DNA of 64,000 nucleotides from a bacterium (GCA_018062085.1 JAGOSY010000004.1:62001-126000), one strand, 5' to 3'. Positions 19,229-28,112 are shown, numbered from the stretch's first letter. Program-made: numbers and translations. The notes: generated from the sequence alone by a model not told the origin.

Positions 19229-20296
19229 CTAATGATTTTGTAAGGCCGGAATGGCCGAGCAGTACTTGACAATCGCCTCGGCGGCGACTTGGGGTTGATC
19301 ACCATCTACTGTCAATTCATAGGGTTGGTAATGGGCAATTCCCTTAGAGTAAAGCGGGTCATAGTAGTCGGCCAACAAAATTGCCACTACTGACGAAAGG
19401 TCATTGAGTTCAGCCAAGCGCTTAACCTCAGCCAACTTCTGCCCACCGAGGCGCTCCTTAATAGCATCGAGAGAATGCAGCGCTTGCTCTTTGGCCGCGC
19501 TAGACAGCTGCCTTGAGCCCTCCGTATAGTCACGCACAATGCGCTGACAGCGAGCACCAAGGCTGCCCTCGACTAGCACTCTGGCCCCGTATTGAATGCG
19601 GTCGTAAACGAATTTTGGCAATGTCAGGCGACCAATTTTCTTTCCTTCTGCCTCAACAAAGACAAGGCCAGGGGGGAAAGTGCGCACAGCTTGCCAGATA
19701 GAAGCATCAAAATTCTTTTGTGTGGGCTGTGGCCCCAAACCTAAAGCACCAAATACGGAGCCACGATGATTGGCAAGGTCTTCTAAGTCGAGCACCGATT
19801 GGCCCATCTCTTTCAACTTACTAAGAATTTCAGTCTTACCAGCTCCAGTATGACCATGCAAAACCACCATAGCGAATGCATAGGGGTCGTCCTCAAACTC
19901 ACTCAGAAGCTCTTTGCGCCATGCTTTATAGCCACCAGTGAGGCGCCAGCAATCAACCCCTATGATGCTGAGCAAACTAGCGACCGACTCACTGCGCAGT
20001 CCACCTCGCCAGCAGTGCACTACCAGTGGTGCCGAGGCTGTGCGCTTTGATAATATCTCATCGATAAGCTCTGGTATTTTAGGCGAAATTATCTTTAGCC
20101 CCTGACGTCGAGCGACAACTTCGCCTTCTAAGGCATAAATAGTGCCGATTGTCTGACGCTCTTCGTCGCTAAACAAAGGCACGTTGATTGCATTAGGAAT
20201 GTGCTCTTCTACATATTCGCAAGGAGAGCGCACATCAACAATCACTGCCTTCTTCAGACTATTGAGATCCTCGGCAGTAATTTCGCGCCAACTCAT
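19229..20296 (-). CDS. mnmH: tRNA 2-selenouridine/geranyl-2-thiouridine synthase
   Basis: A 355-residue MnmH (SelU/YbbB) enzyme. It has an N-terminal rhodanese domain with the catalytic cysteine in VVHCWRGGLRSES (Cys95), the family-specific CWRGG-x-RS loop, then a P-loop domain with GHTGAGKT (148-155). It geranylates and selenates 2-thiouridine at the wobble position of Lys, Glu and Gln tRNAs, using selenophosphate. Last gene of a six-gene minus-strand operon, 13 nt after rnj. No selD (selenophosphate synthetase) is in the window, so actual selenium use cannot be judged from here. Confidence 0.95.
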   Translation of the reverse strand: MSWREITAEDLNSLKKAVIVDVRSPCEYVEEHIPNAINVPLFSDEERQTIGTIYALEGEVVARRQGLKIISPKIPELIDEILSKRTASAPLVVHCWRGGLRSESVASLLSIIGVDCWRLTGGYKAWRKELLSEFEDDPYAFAMVVLHGHTGAGKTEILSKLKEMGQSVLDLEDLANHRGSVFGALGLGPQPTQKNFDASIWQAVRTFPPGLVFVEAEGKKIGRLTLPKFVYDRIQYGARVLVEGSLGARCQRIVRDYTEGSRQLSSAAKEQALHSLDAIKERLGGQKLAEVKRLAELNDLSSVVAILLADYYDPLYSKGIAHYQPYELTVDGDQPQVAAEAIVKYCSAIPALQNH

Positions 20297-20309
20297 AATC
20301 TACTCTCTG

Positions 20310-22115
20310 TTACTTCTCTTTGAGAGACTTAACCACTTTGTCAACTTTCACATTATTTATAGCAGCCAATTCTTCAGCACTAGCTTTGGCTGAGCGCATT
20401 ACCATGACTTGCAATAACGGGCTTGATCTCAAATCACGGGCAAAGTGCGCTTCTAATTTCTCAATCAAAACGCTTCTGACTTCATCCGGGGTGACCGGTC
20501 CAGCGGCATTGGCTTTAGCAATAATACCTTCAATGCTCTGACGCAGTTCTTGCACAAAATCTTCAACTGGTATACCGCGTGGCAAAATAACACCACGCAA
20601 GGTGACGTCTGGGCCACCCACAATGGCACCCTTGGGGTCAACCGTAACGGCTATAACAACTAAGCCATCATCAGCCAACTTCTGTCTATCAGCAACTATC
20701 TCTTCATCAATAAAGAAATCGCGATTGAAGTCAATCAAAAGCACACCTGACTCGACCAGCCCTGTAAGTTGGCCCTGATCAGAGGTCAACTCAAGCACTT
20801 CACCATTTTCCATGACAAAGATATTGTCAGCACTGACACCACATTCAACTGCCAGTTCTCCGTGGCGCACCAGCATGCGATACTCACCGTGTACTGGCAT
20901 AAAGAACTTCGGCTTGCATAAATTGATCATCAATTTTTGTTCTTCCTGGCAGCCATGGCCCGATACATGAACGCCAGCATCACGACCGTAGATAACTTTT
21001 GCCCCTCTAACACACAGGGCATTAATTGTATTAGCCACCGATCTTTCATTGCCTGGTATCGGCGTGGCCGAAATGATAACAGTATCGCCAGCTATGATTT
21101 TAATTTGCCGATGCTCGTCATTAGCAATACGGGTAAGCGCCGACATTGGCTCGCCTTGACTGCCCGTGGTGAGAATCACCACTCGTTCTTTGGGTAACTG
21201 ATTTACTTGATCTACTGGCACAAGCAGACCATCAGGATAGGTCATGTAGCCCAGTTCGCGAGCAATACTAGCAAAGGTGAGCATCGATCGACCTAAGACT
21301 GCCACCTTGCGGTCGTACATCATAGCGGCCTGCAATACTTGTTTGACGCGATTGACGTTACTGGCAAAAGTAGTGACAATAATGCGCCCTTTAGCATTGG
21401 CAAAAGACTCATTAATCTTGGCCCAGACTGTGCGCTCAGATGGAGTGAAGCCTTCTCTTTCAGAGTTGGTACTATCGCTCATTAGAAGCAGAATACCTTC
21501 TTCACTGGCGGCAGCTAAGCTAGCAATATCAGACTGTTCATTATCGACCGGAGTAAAGTCAAATTTGAAGTCACCGGTATGAACAATCACTCCTACTGGG
21601 GTTCTAATGACTAAAGAAAAAGCATCAGCAATAGAGTGGGTGCAGCGAATAAATTCGACATTGAAACAACCCATTTGCACCCGCTGGCGCGGCTTAACAT
21701 GCTTGAGGCTAGTGCGACCCAAAAGGCCATTCTCAGACAGTTTCTTCTCTAGTAGGCCCAGAGCCAAGGCCGGGCCGTAAATGCTTGGCAAAGTGACATC
21801 GCGCAAGAGAAATGGAATACCGCCAATGTGATCTTCGTGGCCATGGGTTATGGCTAAACCACGTAAATACTGCTGATTTTTAGCAAGAAATGTCAGATCA
21901 GGCAAAACTAAATCTACTCCCAACATTTCTTCAGAAGGAAATGCCAGACCAGCATCGACGAGTATCATGTCTTCGCCATAGGCAATAGCCATGGTGTTCT
22001 TACCAATTTCACCTAGGCCACCCAAAGCAATGATTTTGAGCGTCTTACTGGTAGAAAACCCATCCGTCGAAGTCTTTAGTTCTGGCTTAATCGCCTTAGT
22101 ATTTTGGTCTGTCAC
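20310..22115 (-). CDS. rnj: Ribonuclease J
   Basis: A 601-residue metallo-beta-lactamase/beta-CASP nuclease with combined 5'-exonuclease and endonuclease activity in mRNA decay and rRNA maturation. The zinc motif THGHEDHIGG (His91, His93, Asp95, His96) is followed by HTGDFKFD, the MSDSTNSEREG motif, and beta-CASP motifs including TTGSQGEPMSAL and PVHGEYRML. A C-terminal ~110-residue domain used for dimerisation is present. The N-terminal ~25 residues before KIIALGGLGEIGKN are an extension. Linkage to dapA resembles the Bacillus dapA-rnjB neighbourhood. Spacing to dapA is 22 nt. Confidence 0.96.
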   Translation of the reverse strand: MTDQNTKAIKPELKTSTDGFSTSKTLKIIALGGLGEIGKNTMAIAYGEDMILVDAGLAFPSEEMLGVDLVLPDLTFLAKNQQYLRGLAITHGHEDHIGGIPFLLRDVTLPSIYGPALALGLLEKKLSENGLLGRTSLKHVKPRQRVQMGCFNVEFIRCTHSIADAFSLVIRTPVGVIVHTGDFKFDFTPVDNEQSDIASLAAASEEGILLLMSDSTNSEREGFTPSERTVWAKINESFANAKGRIIVTTFASNVNRVKQVLQAAMMYDRKVAVLGRSMLTFASIARELGYMTYPDGLLVPVDQVNQLPKERVVILTTGSQGEPMSALTRIANDEHRQIKIIAGDTVIISATPIPGNERSVANTINALCVRGAKVIYGRDAGVHVSGHGCQEEQKLMINLCKPKFFMPVHGEYRMLVRHGELAVECGVSADNIFVMENGEVLELTSDQGQLTGLVESGVLLIDFNRDFFIDEEIVADRQKLADDGLVVIAVTVDPKGAIVGGPDVTLRGVILPRGIPVEDFVQELRQSIEGIIAKANAAGPVTPDEVRSVLIEKLEAHFARDLRSSPLLQVMVMRSAKASAEELAAINNVKVDKVVKSLKEK

Positions 22116-22137
22116 AGGGTTCCTCGTTATTGTTTCT

Positions 22138-23055
22138 CTAAGTGAGTTGCAGACTTTGATTTAATTTGTAGGTCTTAATCAGCTCGTCCATGGTCTCGCG
22201 TTGCTTGCTATCGAGGGGCACCAATGGCAATCGGAGATTTTCAGTGCAGAGACCCATTTTGGCCAGCACATATTTTAGACAAGTAGGATTTGGTGCAATA
22301 AATAGCCCCTTAAACATAGGCATACACTGATAGTGCAATTCACGGGCCGCATCTAGTTTGCCACCAAAGAATGCATTTTGCATTGCCATAATTTGACTAC
22401 CGATTACATGACTGGCAACCGAAATCACACCGGATGCACCAATAGATAAGAAGGGCAAAGTGAGATTGTCGTCGCCGGAATAGACTAAGAAATCTTCTCG
22501 GGCAGCTGCAGCAATGTCAGAAGCTTGATCGACATTGCCAGTCGAATCTTTTAGAGCATGAATGGTCTTTTCATTTTTGCTCAAAGTAATCATGGTTTCG
22601 CTACTAATATTGATACCAGTGCGAGCCGGTATATTGTAGATAATCAGTGGCAAAGCAGAAGATTGGGCTATGGCCGAAAAATGGGCAAGCAAGCCAGCTT
22701 GGCTAGGTTTATTGTAGTAGGGGGCCACAACCAATGCACCATCAGCACCAAGACTCTCGGCTTTTTGAGTGGCCTTGATAGACTTAGCAGTGACATTTGT
22801 GCCAGTGCCCATAATCACTTTGACACGTTTATTGCTAGCGGCAATTACAGCTTTAAGCAAAGCTTCTTTCTCGTCATCTTCTAGAGTTGGGCTCTCTCCG
22901 GTAGTGCCAGCTACAATTATAGAAGTGGTGCCAGTTTTGATTAAATGCTCAACAACAGCTTCCACTGCCTTAAAATCGATTTTTAGATGCTCATCAAAAG
23001 GAGTGACCATTGCGGTGATCATTCTGCCAAAGAGTTTTCCATCTGTACTAATCAA
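22138..23055 (-). CDS. dapA: 4-hydroxy-tetrahydrodipicolinate synthase
   Basis: A 305-residue TIM-barrel aldolase that condenses pyruvate with aspartate semialdehyde on the way to diaminopimelate and lysine. Seen are GTTGESPTL (residues 50-58), the catalytic tyrosine in LIIYNIPARTG (Tyr140), and the Schiff-base lysine in HALKDSTGN (Lys169). Length is normal. It sits 13 nt from dapB and 22 nt from rnj, all in one direction, so the two consecutive lysine/DAP steps are co-transcribed. Confidence 0.97.
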   Translation of the reverse strand: MISTDGKLFGRMITAMVTPFDEHLKIDFKAVEAVVEHLIKTGTTSIIVAGTTGESPTLEDDEKEALLKAVIAASNKRVKVIMGTGTNVTAKSIKATQKAESLGADGALVVAPYYNKPSQAGLLAHFSAIAQSSALPLIIYNIPARTGINISSETMITLSKNEKTIHALKDSTGNVDQASDIAAAAREDFLVYSGDDNLTLPFLSIGASGVISVASHVIGSQIMAMQNAFFGGKLDAARELHYQCMPMFKGLFIAPNPTCLKYVLAKMGLCTENLRLPLVPLDSKQRETMDELIKTYKLNQSLQLT

Positions 23056-23068
23056 TTCAATTTCCTCA

Positions 23069-23917
23069 CTAATCTAAAATAGTCTCTAGACCAATCTTCA
23101 GTTCGTTCAATTGCATTACAGCTTTCAATGAAAGTGCAATACCGCGCAAGAAGCAATTAGTATTAAAGCTATCGTGCCTAATTGTGAGCAGCTCACCATC
23201 ACTGCCAAAAATAACTTCTTGGTGCGATATCAAACCAGGCAACCTAAGTGAATGCACTCTAATACCAGATGAATGCTCAGCACCACGAACATGAGGCATT
23301 GACTCATGTTCAGTTACTTCTTTGACGTTGAACTTTTTGCCGCCACTGGCCATTTTGTTGACCGTATGCATGGCAGTACCAGAAGGAGCATCAACTTTCT
23401 TAGTGTGATGCATTTCAACAATCTCGGCATTACCATAATATTTCGCTGCTTGCTTGGCAAACTCCATCATCAAAACGGCCCCAATAGAGAAGTTAGGCAC
23501 AAGCAGTGCGCCCATCTTTCTCTCAGAAGCAAGAACAGACAATTCGGCTATTTGATCTTTGCTTAAACCAGATGCGCCAATAACAGGTCTAATACCACTC
23601 TCAAGAGCCTTCTTCGCGCAAGCGAAAGAAGCGTCTGCAACCATGAGCACAATAATTGCATCAGGATAGGTCGTCTCTAGCAGGTGATCGAAAGACGAAC
23701 AAACCGGAATACCTAACTGACTGCGATCTTCGGTGGCATCAGTAAACTCGCTTAAATCACAACCTACGTATGGGGCACCAGTGCGACCGAAGGCCCCAAC
23801 TAACTCAAAGGCACCATCTTTAAGAATAGGTGTAAGACTAGCTCTACCCATGCGTCCATTGATGCCAGCAACGGCAACTTTAATTCTGGCATCCGATTGA
23901 ATAATCAACTGCTGCAC
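23069..23917 (-). CDS. dapB: 4-hydroxy-tetrahydrodipicolinate reductase
   Basis: A 282-residue NAD(P)H-dependent reductase acting right after DapA. It has a Rossmann start VAVAGINGRMGRASL (residues 14-28) and the catalytic/substrate signature EMHHTKKVDAPSGTA (family pattern E-x-HH-x-x-K-x-DAPSGTA). The frame opens at GTG (23917), but the in-frame TTG at 23908 sits 8 nt after GAAGGGG and may be the real start. The region just upstream is a 14-bp tandem repeat that also supplies AGGAG sequences. Confidence 0.95.
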   Translation of the reverse strand: MQQLIIQSDARIKVAVAGINGRMGRASLTPILKDGAFELVGAFGRTGAPYVGCDLSEFTDATEDRSQLGIPVCSSFDHLLETTYPDAIIVLMVADASFACAKKALESGIRPVIGASGLSKDQIAELSVLASERKMGALLVPNFSIGAVLMMEFAKQAAKYYGNAEIVEMHHTKKVDAPSGTAMHTVNKMASGGKKFNVKEVTEHESMPHVRGAEHSSGIRVHSLRLPGLISHQEVIFGSDGELLTIRHDSFNTNCFLRGIALSLKAVMQLNELKIGLETILD

Positions 23918-23922
23918 CCCTT

Positions 23923-23978
23923 CTAAACTAGAACTCCTAAACTAGAACTCCTATACTAGAAATCCTATACTAGAACTT
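23923..23978 (-). repeat. Four 14-bp tandem repeats between dut and dapB
   Basis: Plus-strand units are CTAAACTAGAACTC (23923-23936), the same again (23937-23950), CTATACTAGAAATC (23951-23964) and CTATACTAGAACTT (23965-23978). The last unit contains the end of dut, including its stop codon. Read on the coding strand, each junction of units supplies AGGAGTTCTAG, so the array multiplies Shine-Dalgarno-like sequence just before dapB. Confidence 0.85.
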
Positions 23979-24450
23979 CGTGGCCTTCGCTGTGGCGACC
24001 AGTAGAACCAAAGCCGCCAGCGCCGCGCTCAGCACTGTCAGACAATTCTTCTACTTCAATCACTTCAACTTCTGGCACAGGAGTGATTAGCAGTTGCGCA
24101 ATTCTTTCACCGGGCTCAAACGTATATGGCTGTTGTCCGTGATTAACAACCAAGACTTGCACTTCGCCGCGGTAATCACTATCGATGGTGCCAACGCAGT
24201 TGGTTAGACTAATACCAGCTTTATCAGCTAAGCCAGATCTTGGCCGAACTTGACCTTCGTAGCCTGGCGGAATCTCAACGATGATGCCAATCGGAATACG
24301 ACAGCGCTCGCCTGGTTGAAGAGTTACAGCTTCTGCCAGAGCATTGGTCAAATCAAGACCAGCAGAACCGGCAGTGGCGTACTTCGGCAGGGCCCGACAA
24401 TGAGGCAATCGTTTGACTTTTAAGGTCACAGCTCCTATTGGTCCGATCAT
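23965..24450 (-). CDS. dut: Deoxyuridine triphosphate nucleotidohydrolase (dUTPase)
   Basis: Hydrolyses dUTP to dUMP, keeping uracil out of DNA. The start is ATG at 24450 because GGAGGA lies 9 nt upstream; the frame extends to a TTG at 24471, but that would put this ribosome site inside the coding region. The 161-residue product has all five trimeric-dUTPase motifs: GSAGLDL, RPRSGLA, GTIDSDYRGEV, GERIAQL and the C-terminal RGAGGFGSTGR arm. It begins 17 nt after the M16 peptidase gene. Its final codons lie in a 14-bp tandem repeat. Confidence 0.96.
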   Translation of the reverse strand: MIGPIGAVTLKVKRLPHCRALPKYATAGSAGLDLTNALAEAVTLQPGERCRIPIGIIVEIPPGYEGQVRPRSGLADKAGISLTNCVGTIDSDYRGEVQVLVVNHGQQPYTFEPGERIAQLLITPVPEVEVIEVEELSDSAERGAGGFGSTGRHSEGHEVLV

Positions 24451-24467
24451 CTTTGTTCTTCCTCCAC

Positions 24468-25721
24468 TCAACTAAGTTTCATTTGATAGCTTTCAGCCAA
24501 TTCTTCCTTTGGCCCCACGACAACGAGAGACAACGACTCTTTCTTGAAAAGATCATTGGCTAATTCAATAACCGCTTCATTGGTAATGTTTTCTATGTCG
24601 GTGCGCGCCTCATCGAGAGGGACAATACGGTTGTAGTGCACTAAATCTGAAGCATTGTTAGTACTGCGCGCACTCATTGATTCTAAATCCATCAATAGGT
24701 CACTGCGCAATTGAGTCTTAGCCCGCTTAATTTCAGCAGCAGTAAAACCTTCCGCTTTGACACGGTCTAGTTCACTGACAATCAGCTCTAACACCTGAGA
24801 AGTATTTTCTGGGGTCATCGCCGCATAAATTCCGAACAAACCACAATTGCGGTAGCAATGTTGCATACTGGCTACGGTATAAACTAATCCACGACGCTCT
24901 CTAATCTCTCTGAAGAGGCGAGAAGAGGCAGACGCAGCTAAACATAAGTCGAGCACCTGCAAGGCATCAATGCGCTTATCGCTGTGACTCAAACTCGGCA
25001 GCGACAACATCATTTGCGCTTGCTCAACATCTTTGTTGCGAACAATATTGAATATACGAGGTTGAGGAGTCGGTGGTTTCGGCCCGTTTCCTTTAGTCAA
25101 CTTGCCTAGTTTTTCTGTCAAATAAGCAATTGTCGCCTCTTCATCAAAATTGCCAGCAATAGAAATTACCATGCGCTCAGGTCGATAGAAACGCTGATAA
25201 TGCTCATCAATCATCGGCAGCGTAATACCGTTGATGGTATCAACAGTACCAATGATAGGGTAGCTATGGGCGTAACCCTGCCACAGATTCAGATAAGTAA
25301 GCTCTTGCGCTACATCTGCTGAGTCATCCTCGTACATCTGCATTTCATCAAGAATGACCTTTCTCTCAAGGCGCAAATCAGCAGCATCAAAACGTGGTGC
25401 CGAAATCATGTCGCAGATAATATCAAGGGCTACGGGCAAATGTTCACCGAGCACATGACCATAGATTTTAGTAAGTTCTTTTGAAGTGGAGGCACCGAGC
25501 ATGCCGCCGACATCTTCAATATCTTCAGCTATCTGCTCAGCCGAACGCTTTTCAGTGCCTTTAAAAAGCATGTGCTCGATGCAATGAGAAACGCCATTGT
25601 TCAATGCTGTTTCATACGCCGAGCCAACTTCAATCCAGAGGTCTATGGCAGCTGAATAAACAGACTCCACGACCTCGGTCACTATTCTTGCCCCGTTTGG
25701 GAGAGAGGTAGTCCGAATCAT
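24468..25721 (-). CDS. M16-family zinc peptidase (processing-peptidase-like)
   Basis: A 417-residue single-unit M16B peptidase. It has the inverted zinc motif HCIEH (His46, Glu49, His50, HxxEH), and the third ligand is expected in the ERKVILDEMQMYEDD helix about 75 residues later. The C-terminal half contains the RRGLVYTVAS-type R/Y substrate-binding pair (RERRGLVYTV). Relatives are Bacillus YmxG and the mitochondrial processing peptidase beta subunit; in many bacteria the gene lies close to dut or dapA, as here. First gene of the six-gene operon; a terminator-like hairpin on the same strand stands 53 nt upstream of it. Confidence 0.93.
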   Translation of the reverse strand: MIRTTSLPNGARIVTEVVESVYSAAIDLWIEVGSAYETALNNGVSHCIEHMLFKGTEKRSAEQIAEDIEDVGGMLGASTSKELTKIYGHVLGEHLPVALDIICDMISAPRFDAADLRLERKVILDEMQMYEDDSADVAQELTYLNLWQGYAHSYPIIGTVDTINGITLPMIDEHYQRFYRPERMVISIAGNFDEEATIAYLTEKLGKLTKGNGPKPPTPQPRIFNIVRNKDVEQAQMMLSLPSLSHSDKRIDALQVLDLCLAASASSRLFREIRERRGLVYTVASMQHCYRNCGLFGIYAAMTPENTSQVLELIVSELDRVKAEGFTAAEIKRAKTQLRSDLLMDLESMSARSTNNASDLVHYNRIVPLDEARTDIENITNEAVIELANDLFKKESLSLVVVGPKEELAESYQMKLS

Positions 25722-25773
25722 CGTCTTCGCTTTATGGGAATGAATATTCTAGCACTATGGCTAGTTCATAGCT

Positions 25774-25812
25774 AACAACAAAAAAACCACCCGAACAAGT
25801 CGCGGCGGTTTT
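25774..25812 (-). terminator. Intrinsic terminator/attenuator upstream of the M16 operon
   Basis: On the minus strand AAAACCGCC (25812-25804) pairs with GGTGGTTTT (25791-25783) in a 9-bp stem with one G-U, around a 12-nt loop, followed by seven T. On the plus strand the same stem has an A-C mismatch, so the signal is directional. It ends 53 nt before the M16 start codon on the same strand. It therefore either terminates a small RNA or attenuates the operon. Confidence 0.75.
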
Positions 25813-26096
25813 ATTGCTACTGTCTGACTGTCCGTTGCTGGACTCAGTATTTCACCGCGATTCAGTCAGTCCTTCACGCGATGCGGGCTATCTGCTGTCG
25901 TTTCCGGAAGACGTCTCCCTGATGTTTCTACAGCGCCCCTCGGCTCAAAGTGGCCACTTCGCTTAGCCACTCACCGTATGTAACCAATCTATCAAGCCCT
26001 GAGCCCGAGCGTAAGTACCCCGTTTTTGATTTAAGGATCGCAGCCCTGGGCCTGCTCAAGCCCGTTACTAGAGCCGATGGCGTTCATTGCGATTTA
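25774..26096 (-). ncRNA. Candidate structured RNA (small RNA or operon leader)
   Basis: The minus strand here has strong nested pairing ending in a terminator. CTCGGGCTCA pairs with TGAGCCGAG (9 bp, one bulge; about 25938-26012). This encloses AGTGGC...GCCACT (hairpin within about 25948-25972). Further 3' are CTGACTG...CAGTCAG (about 25820-25870) and GGGC...GCCC (about 26043-26062). No coding frame fits. I compared it by eye with tmRNA, RNase P RNA, SRP RNA and the cobalamin, lysine, TPP and SAM riboswitches, and none of their core motifs are present. The 5' end is a guess. A new regulatory RNA or a divergent 6S-like RNA is possible. Confidence 0.4.
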
Positions 26097-26300
26097 CTAA
26101 GCAGCTGGAATAGAGGTAGAGAGCCAATCAAACCTAAAGATATCCAACCCATCCACTTTATGCGCAGAAACGACCTCTTTTACATATTCAATACACATCT
26201 TAGGATTAAAACTGTCCTTATTGCCGTTTAGCAATATGTGCACTGAGAAATCTTCCAGCAGTTGGAATTCGGCATTACCTTCTCTTATAATGCCTTTTGT

Positions 26301-26373
<73 letters not shown>

Positions 26374-26425
26374 TATCTTTACAGGATCAGAGTTTTTGCA
26401 TGTAAGCGCTTTGTAAGCGTTTTAT

Positions 26426-26450
26426 GCTCGACTGAATTAGTGGATCGAGC
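26426..26450 (+). terminator. Possible terminator after tRNA-Thr
   Basis: GCTCGA (26426-26431) pairs with TCGAGC (26445-26450) around a 13-nt loop, followed by GCCTTTTAT. The stem is short and the T-run broken, so this is a weak call. It would end the tRNA transcript before the island genes. Confidence 0.35.
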
Positions 26451-26558
26451 GCCTTTTATATCTGCTTGGCATATAGCTGAAGTCAAGAATTTAAGTCAAA
26501 AGCCCGAGATTATTTAGGTTGGGCATATATACATTGGGCCTACCGGGAGCCTACTCAA

Positions 26559-28112
26559 TTGTCTGAACAGGTTGCTAACGACAACAAGCAAAGGCCACCT
26601 GCCAGCCCAGAGCAGCACGTCCTAAAATCGCCTGATGCTCATGAGGTAGTGAACCCCAGCGCTGCCAGTTTAAGTGCCGTAGAGCAAAAGAGAACGAATG
26701 CCAGCGATGGCTCTCTCAGAGATCGGCAAAGGCGCATTGAGGAACAGGACGAAAGTATTCAGATAGAAGGCCTGGGCGCATCTGCTGATAGGCGTTCTAA
26801 GCTCACCGAGAAAGACCTGATTAAGGCTGAAGCAGCAGCTGAGCAGATACCTTTAGATTCAGCCAGGTCAAGCGACACTCAAGATACTAGGCCAATAATC
26901 GAGCGCACACCTGAGCAACTAGACAGAAAGACTCACTCGCTAGCAATTGAATATCAGGAGCGGCGAACAACTAGTCAAGTCGTGACTGATTTCTTGACTG
27001 CGGCTCAGACCAGAGCACTGGACCCCGAAGCGAAGAAGCTCTACATACAAGGCCAAATTGACAAAGTAACTGGCATTTATAAAGGCCTGGATCTAGCTAA
27101 AGAAGAAACGAAGTCATCGGCAAGAGTGGCCTGGACTGCACTGAATGATGGCACTGCTGCAAACTTCCTCAGTCAACCCAATGCCATCAATGACCCTATG
27201 TTCAAAGTGGTGACCGGCTCACTCGACGTTATGGCTAGAGATAAACACGCCGTGAACAATGCGCTTACCCATATGGGCGGCGAGATAATAAGAGCCAACG
27301 ACAGCTACAACAAGTTACCAGACTCAGAGAAAGGTCATGTAATTGGCAAAGCCATGTTTGCGATGGTCAATCCAGAAGGCAGCACAGAGACCGGTCAGGC
27401 AGCGCTGAAGGTGGCAGAGCACGTTGCCACGCATGTCGATAAGGCCGTAATAGATCAGTTCGCTCATATGACCAAGCAGATAAGTAGCTGGTCAGTGTCG
27501 GCACCAGAGAAGGCGCTTCAGGGCAAGCAATATCTCTATGACCTGTCTAAGACTCTTAAACTGACTGGCCCTGAGCTTGAATTTGCCGGAATACCTAAAG
27601 GTTACTTCTCTGAACTACACGGTGTTGAGGCATCAGAGAAGCTGATTGAAGGTAAGGCTGACGACCATATCTTGCGAATGTCGCCCTGGTACGAGAGGGG
27701 AAAGTCTCACCCAATCTCGGCAGATAAAGCAGCCAAGAGAGCAGGCATAGAGAAATCGGACCTACAAAACCTAACGAAGGAGCAATTAAATGAAGCAGGC
27801 CTATCCTACCTGCCCAAGCCATATCGGCAACTCTATCTAGAGGCAAATCCACAGTATGCAAACTATCCGGGCGGCTTGCAAGTACACCACCGCATACCGC
27901 AAGATGTTCTAAAGTTGTTTCCTCAGTTGTTTGGTGCCGAAGAAGTAAATGCTCTAGCAAATCTTAGAGGATTGCCAAACAGAGCTGGAGCACATGGACA
28001 ACTGAGCCAGGCATGGCGTATCTTCTTGCGGAATGAGAACCTTACAAGACAGGATATTTTGGACTATGCCAATCTAATGGATGCACGATTTGGGAGAAGC
28101 TATTTACCATGA
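26559..28112 (+). CDS. Polymorphic-toxin-like protein with C-terminal HNH-type nuclease
   Basis: 517 residues. Starts at TTG with GGGAGC about 9 nt upstream. The first ~130 residues are polar and disordered-looking. Residues ~140-340 form an Ala-rich helical region, and the last ~80 hold the effector-like domain: GGLQVHHRIPQDVL (His443, His444), then N-x-x-NLRGLPN (Asn468) and AHGQLSQAW (His479). This HH...N...H layout is that of HNH/endonuclease VII-type toxin tips. No signal peptide, RHS/YD repeats or known trafficking domain is seen, so the export route is unclear. The next gene overlaps by 4 nt (ATGA), the usual arrangement for an immunity gene. It could instead be an intracellular defence nuclease. 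Confidence 0.7.
   Translation: MSEQVANDNKQRPPASPEQHVLKSPDAHEVVNPSAASLSAVEQKRTNASDGSLRDRQRRIEEQDESIQIEGLGASADRRSKLTEKDLIKAEAAAEQIPLDSARSSDTQDTRPIIERTPEQLDRKTHSLAIEYQERRTTSQVVTDFLTAAQTRALDPEAKKLYIQGQIDKVTGIYKGLDLAKEETKSSARVAWTALNDGTAANFLSQPNAINDPMFKVVTGSLDVMARDKHAVNNALTHMGGEIIRANDSYNKLPDSEKGHVIGKAMFAMVNPEGSTETGQAALKVAEHVATHVDKAVIDQFAHMTKQISSWSVSAPEKALQGKQYLYDLSKTLKLTGPELEFAGIPKGYFSELHGVEASEKLIEGKADDHILRMSPWYERGKSHPISADKAAKRAGIEKSDLQNLTKEQLNEAGLSYLPKPYRQLYLEANPQYANYPGGLQVHHRIPQDVLKLFPQLFGAEEVNALANLRGLPNRAGAHGQLSQAWRIFLRNENLTRQDILDYANLMDARFGRSYLP

Larger units (their letters stand above)
25722..26300. other. Gene-poor region between M16 operon and tRNA-Thr
   Basis: 579 nt. The half nearest the operon looks like a structured RNA with a terminator (listed separately). 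The half nearest the tRNA has a short minus-strand frame ending at 26097, with natural-looking sequence (VHILLNGNKDSF, VKEVVSAHKVDGLDIF). It lacks a start codon with a ribosome site, and its formal ATG lies antisense within the tRNA. It may be a gene remnant or a small protein starting at an internal GTG; support is weak. Confidence 0.5.

Noticed and set aside
25774..26096. Known RNAs in the structured region (tmRNA, RNase P RNA, SRP RNA, cobalamin, lysine, TPP or SAM riboswitch)
   Set aside because: None of the core motifs was found (no GAGGAAAGUCC of RNase P, no tRNA-like end with CCA, no CAGG/GGAAGGAAGCAG of SRP, no AGCCAGGAGACC-type cobalamin core), so it was left unassigned.
25950..26231. 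A 93-codon plus-strand open frame
   Set aside because: It is antisense to the structured RNA candidate and its amino-acid sequence is irregular, with no ribosome site.
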